The position numbers and the translations under genes were made by a program. Positions 29,116-37,694 of a stretch of DNA of 54,581 nt are shown here, in pieces. The stretch lies in assembly GCA_029240075.1 (NCBI GenBank), contig JARBTQ010000015.1:1-54581 (forward strand), in the 5' to 3' direction. This DNA comes from Chlamydiales bacterium. Its GTDB lineage: Bacteria > Chlamydiota > Chlamydiia > Chlamydiales > JARBTQ01. The notes under the pieces were generated by a model. The model was not told the origin of the DNA and did no database searches. It saw nothing but the letters and a program-made list of their open reading frames with translations. Within the stretch, counting starts at the first letter, position 1. Each line of letters starts with the position of its first letter.

Positions 29116-31008
29116 CTAAACAACGACATTTAAAAGGGAATCGCTAGCAACTGATACTGATTCATTTATATCAGTTGAAGTTTTTTCTCCATCTAGGGTA
29201 CGGAAAGATTGTCTGAATCTTCGGGAACTTCTCCACTCTTCAACTGAAACATGTCGTTTCCCTTGAGAATCGCCCTTGAAAGATTCCTGTTGAGCTAGCT
29301 CAACTTGCACATTTTCAACATCAATTCCTGTATTTGTTAAAGCTTTTTGCAATGTCGCTTTACTAGATTCAAGCAACTCTTTAGCACTTTGGTTGCTAAC
29401 TGTTAACATAGCTGTCATTTTTCCAGCTTCTAAGGATAATTTTACACGTAATTTTCCTAGATAAGCAGGATCAAGACGCATTTCGATCTCGTTGATCTTA
29501 CGACGAGAGGACATCAAGTTAAGTTGAAACTCTATTTTTTTAACAACGGCATCGCGTAATTGCTCAAACTTATCGACAGCAGATTCATTCGACTGACTAA
29601 CAGTTTGTCCTGAATTCGAAGCAGTTTCTCCGTTCTGCTTAATTTCCCTGTTAACGGACGATGCAACTAAATTTTCTGCAGAGGTTGGGGTAGGACTCTC
29701 AACTACAGGTAAATTTACTACAGGCTGTTTAACAGATGGTAAAACAGCTTCTGTTTTCTCTTCAAAGTAGATCTGCTTCTCAGAAACTTCTGTATTTGTA
29801 CGAACTTTTGAATCTACATCACTATCACTTACTTCATCTAATTCTCTAGCGGGCACACCTGCTGGAGATGGAGCCAATACTTCATCTTCAATAATTTCTG
29901 GAGCCAGCGCTAAATCTTCTATGTCATCTAAGTCAAGCCCTTCTAAGGAAAGTTCTATTAAAGGAGAAGCCTGCTGACCAGTTTCAGCTTGTAAAAAATC
30001 CATGACTTGTTGAGTCTGTTCACTCAAACCTTTTAAATCCTTGAACAACTCATAAGTTGTCTTATCTTCACTGGAAATTACATTTTTTTGTGCTGAAGTA
30101 TTAATTTGTACAGGGCTTGGATTTAAAGCAACATCGTCCCGATCCTGCATTTGAAGCTCAACTTCAAACTTATCCTCTGAACTATTTTTAGGAAGACTAC
30201 CATTATCTGTAGGCAATTCATTTGAAAATGAGGGAGCCTCTAGACTATTTTGTTCTGGTGAAACAACCTTTACTTCTTTTTCTGAAAATGAAGTCATTTT
30301 TTCATTTACTAAGGCCATATCAGTTCTATCATTCGCCTCGGCATAATCGAAGGGCAATGATTCAGTAGTCATCTCTTCTATCTGGATATTCTCTTGCTGT
30401 GGAAGATAGGGAGCCAGAGATGAAGCAACTACTTGGCTTTGACTTAAAGCTGCATTTACAGATGTTTCTTCCTGCGGCTCTTGAGATTCCTCTAAAGCTT
30501 CCATTATAAATTCATTTTCTTTTACAGAATCTTCACTACCATCTAATTCAAGACTCATATCTTCATCCAACTCTTCATCATCCCTAACAGCTGTTGATAA
30601 TTCACTACTGAAAGACACTTCTTGGACCGTAGCTTGTAGCTCATAAGCACCAACTTCTGAAGATGTATTTTCAGAGGCTACCTTTTTTTGCTCTATTTTT
30701 TTGCTTTTTTGGGATTTAGTATCATTTCTTTTTTCTGCTTTAGAAAATTGGCCTTCTGAAGTTTCATAGGTCTCCTCTTCAGATTTTTGAACATCCTCAG
30801 CCTCAGAAATAGCTTTTTGCGTATGGTCGATTTTAGTTGACTTAGCTTTTTGATCTAGCTTGTGCAAGACGTCCTTAAATGAGGAAGTTTCTTTGTCAGA
30901 TGATCCACCTACAGACTTGACAGCACAGTCTAAGGATTGAGAGATATTCTTTTGAGCGGTGATATTTAAAGGACTATTCATGATGTTACTACTGATTAAA
31001 ATGTCCAT
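29116..31008 (-). CDS. fliK: FliK-like flagellar hook-length control protein (long)
   Basis: Secreted ruler and substrate-switch protein of the flagellar export apparatus. Seen: about 480 residues of acidic, Ser/Glu/Gln-rich low-complexity sequence, as expected for the FliK ruler part, then a conserved C-terminal Flg_hook domain at about 490-573 (KIEFQLNLM, EIEMRLDPAYLGKLRVKL, LTVSNQSAKELL). At 630 residues it is longer than E. coli FliK (about 400). Last of four minus-strand genes, 91 bases after flgE. ATG 31008 lacks a ribosome binding site; ATG 30981 is an alternative. It shares NQSAKELL and overall C-terminal pattern with the FliK-like protein at 34864-35628, so the two are paralogues. 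Confidence 0.85.
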   Translation of the reverse strand: MDILISSNIMNSPLNITAQKNISQSLDCAVKSVGGSSDKETSSFKDVLHKLDQKAKSTKIDHTQKAISEAEDVQKSEEETYETSEGQFSKAEKRNDTKSQKSKKIEQKKVASENTSSEVGAYELQATVQEVSFSSELSTAVRDDEELDEDMSLELDGSEDSVKENEFIMEALEESQEPQEETSVNAALSQSQVVASSLAPYLPQQENIQIEEMTTESLPFDYAEANDRTDMALVNEKMTSFSEKEVKVVSPEQNSLEAPSFSNELPTDNGSLPKNSSEDKFEVELQMQDRDDVALNPSPVQINTSAQKNVISSEDKTTYELFKDLKGLSEQTQQVMDFLQAETGQQASPLIELSLEGLDLDDIEDLALAPEIIEDEVLAPSPAGVPARELDEVSDSDVDSKVRTNTEVSEKQIYFEEKTEAVLPSVKQPVVNLPVVESPTPTSAENLVASSVNREIKQNGETASNSGQTVSQSNESAVDKFEQLRDAVVKKIEFQLNLMSSRRKINEIEMRLDPAYLGKLRVKLSLEAGKMTAMLTVSNQSAKELLESSKATLQKALTNTGIDVENVQVELAQQESFKGDSQGKRHVSVEEWRSSRRFRQSFRTLDGEKTSTDINESVSVASDSLLNVVV

Positions 31009-31099
31009 AATATGGAAGGAGGGCTTCTATTCTCACTTCTCTTATTTAATTTCTATCAATTTAAAGGGGGGGTATACATCCCTCCCTTTAAATTATTTA

Positions 31100-33895
31100 T
31101 TAGCGAACTAATGAAATAGCTTCTTGTTCAAGCTCATCGTTTTGAGTAATAACCTTCACGTTTGCACTGTATCCACGATGATCTGTGAGCATTGTTGTTA
31201 ATTCCTCAAGAATATCCACATTAGAAGCTTCAAGTGTGTTAGATTGGACCTTAGGTCTTGACATTCCTTTTGCTTCATCTGCGGCATCAATAGTGAATAT
31301 ACCGTCAACAGTTTGAGCATTACCCGTAAGACGGTAGCAAGAAGATCCTACGCTTTCTAACCCTTCCGGATTTTGAACCTTAGTTAACCCTAGCTTTGCT
31401 ATAACCCTTTCTTCACCATTGGAGTAAATTCCAACAATATAACCGGTATTTGTTTCCCCTTTAGCATCCAATAGTACTCCCCCTGGGAAGCCATCTATTT
31501 TTTGGGAAAAGACTCCACCTCTTCCTCTAAAAGAGGTAATCTTACTAAAGTCTAATTTAATTTCAGAGTTAGCTGATTCAATTGAATTGCCTAAGGTTGT
31601 AAAGTTTAAGACCCCTGTACTACGGTAACGGACATCACCTTGGCCATCTCCAAAGAGATTGTTATTATCTGGATCAAATCCTAAAACACCGCGTGCTCCT
31701 GTTTGATCAGAGATAGTATTAAAAGTTTTAACATACGCTTCTGAGTCTTTTTCACTATCAATAAAACCATTTTTATTAGCATCTAAACTAACTTTATACT
31801 TCCACTCAACATTGTCTAACCCAGCACTGCGATCTTGTATAAAAAGAGTGCGTGAATTATGAAATCCTCCCAGACTATCGTAAATCCCTGTAGCAGAACC
31901 TACAGCCTGATCAGCTTCAATCATCTTATTGGAAACACCTTTCTTTCCATTTACTCCGAGAGCTAATTCTCCTAATACAGCCTCAAAGTTAACTGCATCA
32001 GAGCGCCCTGAGTTAACTACTGTATTTTTAGCTTTGATCGTGAGATTATCGAATCCACCTGCTGATGTTGCAACTACCAGGCGACCATCTACAATATTAC
32101 AGCTAGCTCCTGTATCCCCTTTAAGCACTCCTAAAGCATCTACTTGTGAAGAGAAATTTTCCTCTTGTAGAGTGGAACTGATAAGCATGGAAAGCTCACC
32201 CATAGTCGTAAACTCATACTCCCCTTTATCGGGGTTACGTGGAACACATTTAAACTGGCGAGATGTGCTAACTCCCAAGCCGTTAGTTAATGTCAATTCA
32301 ATTACTCCAAAGAGATCACCATTATCGCTACTACTGAGGCGCAATCCAGCAGGTTCACCATATTCTGTGGCTGCGTTTGTAGAGTTATATCCATAAGATT
32401 GTAAACCAGCAGCATTAAACCAAGCTTGAGTTGAACCTGCACCTGCTCTAGCTGCATAAAGAGGAGCTCCAAATGTAGCAGAATTTTCTACTTGTCCATT
32501 AGCATTGAGTAGAGCTTGAGTTTGACTTGCAGTTCCCGTAAATAATAATCCCCCGAGACGATCACGCATTTCAGTATTATCTTGGTTGACAACCAAGCTA
32601 AATGTACTTGCTAAACCGGTACCACTAACACTTATAGCTCCAAATTTATCAATTGAAACTTGAACATTATCAGTTGTGGGATCTGCAGCACTTAAACTTT
32701 TATCTTTTAAGGTCTGCTCAATTAAGCCTCTTAGATCATCCATGCTAGTAAATTCGCCTATTCCAATCTTAATGTTTGGATTTCCGACGGCAGTGGTTGC
32801 AACTGTAGCATTAGTGAATTTTTTAGGAACTGAGGAGGATACGCGGTAGAAACTAGCAACCAAACGTCCTTGATTGTCAACCATAGCTACTTGGCTGCGC
32901 AATACGTCATCATATAGCCCTACAGTCGCTGTTGTAGAAGTTGAAGCTGCGTTTGTTCCTCTAATTCCAGCACTATTTGACATATTCTTAATAGTTACAG
33001 CACCTAGAGTCAAACCTGCTGCATCAGCAAGTGTAATTTGTCCAGCTGCACCAATAGCTGAAATCTGTTTTTGTAAGGTAACTGTACCATCTGATACTTG
33101 TACTGTATTACCAACCTTAAATGCACTATCTCCCGCTGTTAGAACTAAATTTGCATCGGCTGCGGATAATGTAACAACGGCACCCGCTAGTGTTCCTGAA
33201 CCTTTTATTAACTTACTGTCTTGATAATAGCCACTACCATAAATTTCTCTTTTTCCACCGCCACTGACGATAGCCGCATTCATCTTTCCAAAATATTCAC
33301 CGCCAGAGAAGAGCTCCCAAGCCAAACTATTTTCATTAATTTTCTTTTCATGTTCGAAGGCTGGTAGATTAGCTTCAAACTCTACTCCTGTAGTTGCAGA
33401 TGCATTAATACCAGAAGCGGATATTTTAATATCACCGATTGCAGACTCAACCTGAGTCTCAGGACTTACATTACGTCCTTGCACCTTATTTCCTAAGGAG
33501 TCTACTAAAAATCCTTCTTTATCAAAATTGAATCGCCCATTACGTGTCAGTAAGATTGAGTTGCCACCATTTTTAAGAGCAAAGAAATGCTGAGAGTTAG
33601 AGTCATTAATCATAAAATCAAGCGATCTGCCTGTAGAGATCGATTGTCCCTGTGTCATTATTTTAGAAACTGAACCTAATTTAACTCCCATACCAATTTC
33701 TACTGGATTTGTACCTCCAGTATTCCCTCTACCTTGTGAAGCACTCTTTAAAAGATCGTAGCTAGCATCTTGTAAGGTCACATTGAATTTTTTAAAGCCT
33801 ACACTGGCAGCATTAGCTGCATTGTTTGCTGTAAATTCCATCTTGCTCTTCATAACTTGAAGACCCGATACTCCAGTCCACATCCCTCTGCTCAT
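31100..33895 (-). CDS. flgE: Flagellar hook protein FlgE (large)
   Basis: Structural subunit of the flagellar hook. Seen: the rod/hook N-terminal signature (MWTGVSGLQVMKSKMEFTAN, then SVGFKKFNVTLQD), VEIGMGVKLGSVSKIMTQGQ with STGRSLDFMINDS, LTRNGRFNFDKEGFLVDSLG, and the matching C-terminal heptad region SNVDILEELTTMLTDHRGYS, NVKVITQNDELEQEAISLVR. GLESVGSSCYRLTGN precedes it as in FlgE. The middle, about 600 residues, is an expanded Ala/Gly/Thr/Asn-rich hook-surface domain, so the protein (931) is over twice the E. coli length. Ribosome binding site AGGAG seven bases before ATG 33895. Follows flgD by 51 bases. FlgE is favoured over FlgF/FlgG by neighbours and size. Confidence 0.93.
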   Translation of the reverse strand: MSRGMWTGVSGLQVMKSKMEFTANNAANAASVGFKKFNVTLQDASYDLLKSASQGRGNTGGTNPVEIGMGVKLGSVSKIMTQGQSISTGRSLDFMINDSNSQHFFALKNGGNSILLTRNGRFNFDKEGFLVDSLGNKVQGRNVSPETQVESAIGDIKISASGINASATTGVEFEANLPAFEHEKKINENSLAWELFSGGEYFGKMNAAIVSGGGKREIYGSGYYQDSKLIKGSGTLAGAVVTLSAADANLVLTAGDSAFKVGNTVQVSDGTVTLQKQISAIGAAGQITLADAAGLTLGAVTIKNMSNSAGIRGTNAASTSTTATVGLYDDVLRSQVAMVDNQGRLVASFYRVSSSVPKKFTNATVATTAVGNPNIKIGIGEFTSMDDLRGLIEQTLKDKSLSAADPTTDNVQVSIDKFGAISVSGTGLASTFSLVVNQDNTEMRDRLGGLLFTGTASQTQALLNANGQVENSATFGAPLYAARAGAGSTQAWFNAAGLQSYGYNSTNAATEYGEPAGLRLSSSDNGDLFGVIELTLTNGLGVSTSRQFKCVPRNPDKGEYEFTTMGELSMLISSTLQEENFSSQVDALGVLKGDTGASCNIVDGRLVVATSAGGFDNLTIKAKNTVVNSGRSDAVNFEAVLGELALGVNGKKGVSNKMIEADQAVGSATGIYDSLGGFHNSRTLFIQDRSAGLDNVEWKYKVSLDANKNGFIDSEKDSEAYVKTFNTISDQTGARGVLGFDPDNNNLFGDGQGDVRYRSTGVLNFTTLGNSIESANSEIKLDFSKITSFRGRGGVFSQKIDGFPGGVLLDAKGETNTGYIVGIYSNGEERVIAKLGLTKVQNPEGLESVGSSCYRLTGNAQTVDGIFTIDAADEAKGMSRPKVQSNTLEASNVDILEELTTMLTDHRGYSANVKVITQNDELEQEAISLVR

Positions 33896-33946
33896 GTTGT
33901 CTCTCCTAAATATTTATCTTTTTTATTTTTTAATCTGTTTAACTCT

Positions 33947-34840
33947 TTAAGAAAGTGCCTCTAAGATAAATTGCTCCACCAGCTGCTTTGAGCCATCTTT
34001 CTTAGTAACAACAACTTGCTGGCTAGGCTGTAATGTCGTTAAATTAGCAACTTGTCGGCTTACTTCCTCAAGATATTGATTGAATACAGAAGCATTGACG
34101 TCAGCCCCTTTTTGCGTTCCATCATTTAGAGTCAGTATGAAATCCCCCTCTACTTCAGGGTTGGGCCTTTCGTTTCGAACCATGTCTTTTGCATATTTAA
34201 GCAGTTCTTGCTTGATCGAAGTTTGTTGACGAATAGGATCGCCGTAAATATCTTTGATATCGTCGAGCTTAATCTGTTTACCGCTATCAAGCTGCAATAC
34301 AGGCCCCTCTTTACCTCTAGTAATTCCCATAACTTCTTGTGTATAGAATGTAGGATCATCAGAGTAAAAATCGTCTCCTGCAAATGAAACAAGGCGATTT
34401 TGCAAGCTTGTAGCTTCCATTGTAGCTAGACGATTATCAATCTTCTCCATACTAGAGCTTAAGTTCGTCAATTGCTCAACACTTGCCATAGCTGACATCT
34501 GGTTCATCATTGCTTCCGTACTCGTTCCTTCTAAATCTTGGTTTTTCATCTGTGCCATTAACAGTTTAAGGATGTCATCTTTGTCGAGCTTATCGCCTCG
34601 TTTTTTCTTTTCTTCCATTCCTCGCTGCGACCTTTCTACAATCTTGTTAAAGCGTTCACGCTCAGAAATAGCTTCCTGCTCTTTGCCAGATGCTGCCTTA
34701 TCTAATTGTTTAGCAAATTTGAGACCAAGCTCCTTATTTTTTGCAGATTTGATAGACTTATCCTTAGAAATTTTGTCCTGTATAGATTGTGGATTTTTTC
34801 CAACTAACTTATTAATTGCTGCTTGAGTGGCTTTAACCAT
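33947..34840 (-). CDS. flgD: Flagellar hook assembly protein FlgD
   Basis: Hook cap/scaffold protein needed for FlgE polymerisation. Seen: the FlgD core at about 88-130 (KDDILKLLMAQMKNQDLEG, then QMSAMASVEQLTNLSSSM) is clear. An unusually long basic N-terminal part of about 85 residues (rich in Lys, QDKISKDKSIKSAKNKE) precedes it. The C-terminal part (GPVLQLDSGKQIKLDDI onward) may replace the usual Ig-like domain. 297 residues against about 230 in E. coli. Ribosome binding site AAAGGAG eight bases before ATG 34840. Lies between the short FliK-like gene (23 bases upstream) and flgE, the usual fliK-flgD-flgE order. Confidence 0.9.
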   Translation of the reverse strand: MVKATQAAINKLVGKNPQSIQDKISKDKSIKSAKNKELGLKFAKQLDKAASGKEQEAISERERFNKIVERSQRGMEEKKKRGDKLDKDDILKLLMAQMKNQDLEGTSTEAMMNQMSAMASVEQLTNLSSSMEKIDNRLATMEATSLQNRLVSFAGDDFYSDDPTFYTQEVMGITRGKEGPVLQLDSGKQIKLDDIKDIYGDPIRQQTSIKQELLKYAKDMVRNERPNPEVEGDFILTLNDGTQKGADVNASVFNQYLEEVSRQVANLTTLQPSQQVVVTKKDGSKQLVEQFILEALS

Positions 34841-34863
34841 AACGACGACTCCTTTGGCGATTT

Positions 34864-35628
34864 CTATGCGACAATATTGACAACTTGTGTTTTAGCAGCT
34901 ACATCACTTCTGTCGCTGCGCACATTATAGGTCTCTTCAGAGACTTCATCCTCAATCCTTGCTGTAATAATTGAGAGTGGTGAGGTCCATAGCTGAGCTT
35001 TCTTCGATCCTTCATTTAAATTTAAATTTTCTGAATCTTTGAGAGGCTGCAAGCTTTCATTCGAAATTTTTTCAGGGTTTTCAAAGGTAATTTCTAGTGC
35101 TTGTGGAGGAAACCCTTTCTCTAATAATACTTTTTGCAAAGCATCAGCGCTCCTTTGCAATAATTCTTTAGCACTTTGATTATCCACAACAAAGGTGACA
35201 CATAATTTTTCAGCAGAAAATTGTAATTGGATTTTGACCCAGCCTAGATAAGAGGGTTGAAGCCTTAACTTAACGTTAGTGATCTCCTCCCTAAGGGAAA
35301 TCTTCAATTGAATTTCAACTTGACTTAGTACACGATTACGCAATTCTTCCATTTTGCTATGCCCTTCGCTTACGATTTTGGGAATACACCGCTTGGAAGT
35401 ATTTAGGGGGAGGGCATTTGATAAAAAAGCTTTACTCTCATTGTCTTGAGCAAAATTTATTCCTGAATCGTTTGACTTAAGGCGGCTTAATGAAAAACTA
35501 TATTTTTCTTTGAATAAACCTTCTGATTTATGCTTTAGCTCAGCTGAAGATTCTGCCTGAAACTTTGAATGAGGATGAGTTTGAGTCCTCTGCTGCTCGA
35601 AACTCTGATTTTTATTTTCATTTGGCAT
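34864..35628 (-). CDS. FliK-like protein (short), first gene of the hook cluster
   Basis: 254 residues. The C-terminal Flg_hook domain is at about 100-185 (QVEIQLKISL, NVKLRLQPSYLGWVKIQL, FVVDNQSAKELLQRSADALQKVL). The N-terminal ruler part is only about 95 residues, far shorter than in FliK of E. coli. Paralogue of the protein at 29116-31008. It could be a second length-control protein, a switch protein or the ancestral FliK of this cluster. Its start at 35628 has no clear ribosome binding site. Upstream region 35629-35993 should hold the operon promoter. Confidence 0.8.
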   Translation of the reverse strand: MPNENKNQSFEQQRTQTHPHSKFQAESSAELKHKSEGLFKEKYSFSLSRLKSNDSGINFAQDNESKAFLSNALPLNTSKRCIPKIVSEGHSKMEELRNRVLSQVEIQLKISLREEITNVKLRLQPSYLGWVKIQLQFSAEKLCVTFVVDNQSAKELLQRSADALQKVLLEKGFPPQALEITFENPEKISNESLQPLKDSENLNLNEGSKKAQLWTSPLSIITARIEDEVSEETYNVRSDRSDVAAKTQVVNIVA

Positions 35629-35993
35629 AGGAACTACTGCTTGCTGGGAGTTTAGCCTTTATATTTCTTGCGAATCTGTGACTATGGAATGCAAGTTACA
35701 TGCCATTTCATATTTGTTTGTTAAAATAGTAAAAATATTTGAATCACAAGCAGTTAACAGAAAAGAGGCTTGAGTATTAAATCATAAGCAGTAAATAGCT
35801 AAAATACCTTTTACACAACTTATTAGACCCCTTGTATAGCTTCTTATAGAACGCCCTGATAGATCTTAGCTAAAAGGATTTCGCTGAAGACCTATTGATT
35901 ATTGCTTTTAAAAAAGGTTTTATTTCGATAGAATCGATGTTATTCACACAAAATCGTTTTTTATTTATTCGGTAACCAATTAAGTTTTAACGC
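35629..35993. other. Divergent promoter region of the hook cluster and the ABC-F gene
   Basis: 365 bases without a gene. It contains a near-identical direct repeat, AATCAYAAGCAGT at 35742-35754 and 35780-35792 (38 bases apart, one difference), which could be binding sites for a regulator of the hook operon. No clear sigma-28 or sigma-54 promoter was recognised by eye. Confidence 0.4.
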
Positions 35994-37580
35994 ATGCAAA
36001 TTTCATTAAATTCTATTTCCAAGAGCTTTGGCGGACGTATTCTGTTCGATAATGTTACAGCTGCATTTTTAGAGGGAAATATTTATGGTTTAACTGGGCC
36101 TAATGGAGCAGGAAAATCGACCCTTTTGAAAATCATTATGAAGGTGGAAGAACCTAATAGCGGAACAGTAACCCTACCGAATCGTGTAGGGATCTTAAAA
36201 CAAAACATTGATGACTTTAAAGAGATGAAAGTGATTGATGTAGTTATTATGGGAAACCAGCGTCTTTGGAAAGCTCTAGAAGAACGGGATCGCCTTTACG
36301 AACAAGAGATTACTGATGCTGTAGGAATACGCTTAGGGGAACTTGAAGAAATTGTTGCCGAAGAAGATGGTTACACAGCAGAATCTGATGCTGAAGCACT
36401 TCTTGAAGGAATTGGTATCTTACCTGAATGGTACCAAGCCAAAATGAAAGAGATCCCAACCGATCGTCAATTCCGGACTCTACTTTGCCAAGCATTATTT
36501 GGAAACCCTCAAGCATTACTCCTTGACGAACCAACTAACCACCTTGACCTAGAGTCTATTAGTTGGCTGGAGACTTTTTTAAAGAATTACAAGGGGATTG
36601 TTATTGTAATTAGCCACGATCGCCATTTCCTAAATGCTGTAACAACACATATAGCAGACATCGATTATGAAACTATTATTACCTACCCCGGTAATTATGA
36701 TGATATGGTCGATGCAAAAACTTCTGCTCGAGCGCGCATTGAAGAAGATAATAAAAACCGAGAGAAAAAAGTCGCCCAATTGCAAGAGTTCGTCTCCAAG
36801 TTTCGTTCTGGTACACGCGCTAGCCAAGTTCAATCCCGTATGAGAGAGATGGAGCGTCTACAGCCACAAGAGTTAAAAAAATCAAATATTCAACGTCCCT
36901 ATATACGCTTTACCCCAACACCTCAGCCACCAGGACGAGTCATTTTAACCATTGAAAATGTGTCGAAAAGTTATGATGAAAAAGTTGTTTTCGAAAAATT
37001 TTCATTGGAAATAAATAGGGGCGATAAAATCGGAATTATCGGTAATAATGGACGTGGTAAATCTACTTTAATTAAATTACTTGTAGGCGCAATTAACGCT
37101 GATAAAGGAAAAGTAAGCAGAGGGCATCAAACCTACTTTAGTTATTTCCCTCAAAACCACTCAGAATTGATTGAAAAAACGGATGATTCTACAGCTTTTG
37201 ATTGGCTACGCTCTCGTAAAGAGGGAATATCAGATCAAGATATTCGCAGTGCTTTGGGTAAAATGCTGTTTTCTGGTAATGAAGCTTTCAAAAAAGTCAA
37301 TCATCTATCAGGAGGGGAAACTGCGCGTTTGATTATTGCAGGTATCATGTTGAGTGACCATAATGCGTTAATTTTAGATGAACCAAATGGACACCTTGAC
37401 CTTGAAGCTGTTTCGGCACTAGGAGCTGGTCTTAAACTTTATCCTGAAACAGTCGTCGTCGTTAGCCACGACCGCGATTTAATCTCAACTGTAGCGACTC
37501 GGATTATAGCTTTTGAACCAACAGGAATCAAAATCTTTGAAGGTGGCTTAGAAGAGTACCTTCAATCTAAGGCAAACTGA
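35994..37580 (+). CDS. ybiT: ABC-F ATPase, YbiT-like
   Basis: Two-ATPase-domain ABC protein without membrane segments, of the ABC-F group that acts on the ribosome. Seen: first Walker A GPNGAGKST (about 35-43) with a degenerate signature (IPTDRQFRTLLCQALF) and Walker B ALLLDEPTNHLD; a linker region with FRSGTRASQVQSRMREMERL; second Walker A GNNGRGKST, signature LSGGETARL and LILDEPNGHLD. The degenerate first signature is typical of YbiT. 528 residues, full length. ATG 35994 lacks a strong ribosome binding site. Translation-related role is family knowledge; antibiotic resistance is not implied. Confidence 0.92.
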   Translation: MQISLNSISKSFGGRILFDNVTAAFLEGNIYGLTGPNGAGKSTLLKIIMKVEEPNSGTVTLPNRVGILKQNIDDFKEMKVIDVVIMGNQRLWKALEERDRLYEQEITDAVGIRLGELEEIVAEEDGYTAESDAEALLEGIGILPEWYQAKMKEIPTDRQFRTLLCQALFGNPQALLLDEPTNHLDLESISWLETFLKNYKGIVIVISHDRHFLNAVTTHIADIDYETIITYPGNYDDMVDAKTSARARIEEDNKNREKKVAQLQEFVSKFRSGTRASQVQSRMREMERLQPQELKKSNIQRPYIRFTPTPQPPGRVILTIENVSKSYDEKVVFEKFSLEINRGDKIGIIGNNGRGKSTLIKLLVGAINADKGKVSRGHQTYFSYFPQNHSELIEKTDDSTAFDWLRSRKEGISDQDIRSALGKMLFSGNEAFKKVNHLSGGETARLIIAGIMLSDHNALILDEPNGHLDLEAVSALGAGLKLYPETVVVVSHDRDLISTVATRIIAFEPTGIKIFEGGLEEYLQSKAN

Positions 37581-37597
37581 TAAACCCTTTTTATATA

Positions 37598-37628
37598 AGC
37601 AAAAGATGGATTTTTTCCACCTTTTGCT
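37598..37628 (+). terminator. Hairpin after the ABC-F gene
   Basis: AGCAAAAGATGG (37598-37609) and CCACCTTTTGCT (37617-37628), 12-base stem with one mismatch and a loop of A and six T. It lies 18 bases after the stop codon. The typical T-tail is missing on the plus strand, so intrinsic termination is likely but not certain. Confidence 0.6.
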
Positions 37629-37694
37629 CCCCATATCTTAACTGATTATTGCAAATGTATAATTTTTATTAATTATGTATTGTTAGAAGATGGC

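Noticed and set aside
31929-32396. Long opposite-strand frame of 155 codons inside flgE (also 32874-33224).
   Set aside because: Antisense shadows caused by the codon bias of flgE; no ribosome binding site or family features.
35994-37580. Antibiotic resistance function for the ABC-F protein.
   Set aside because: Sequence fits the housekeeping YbiT-like group, not the resistance subgroups; no supporting context.
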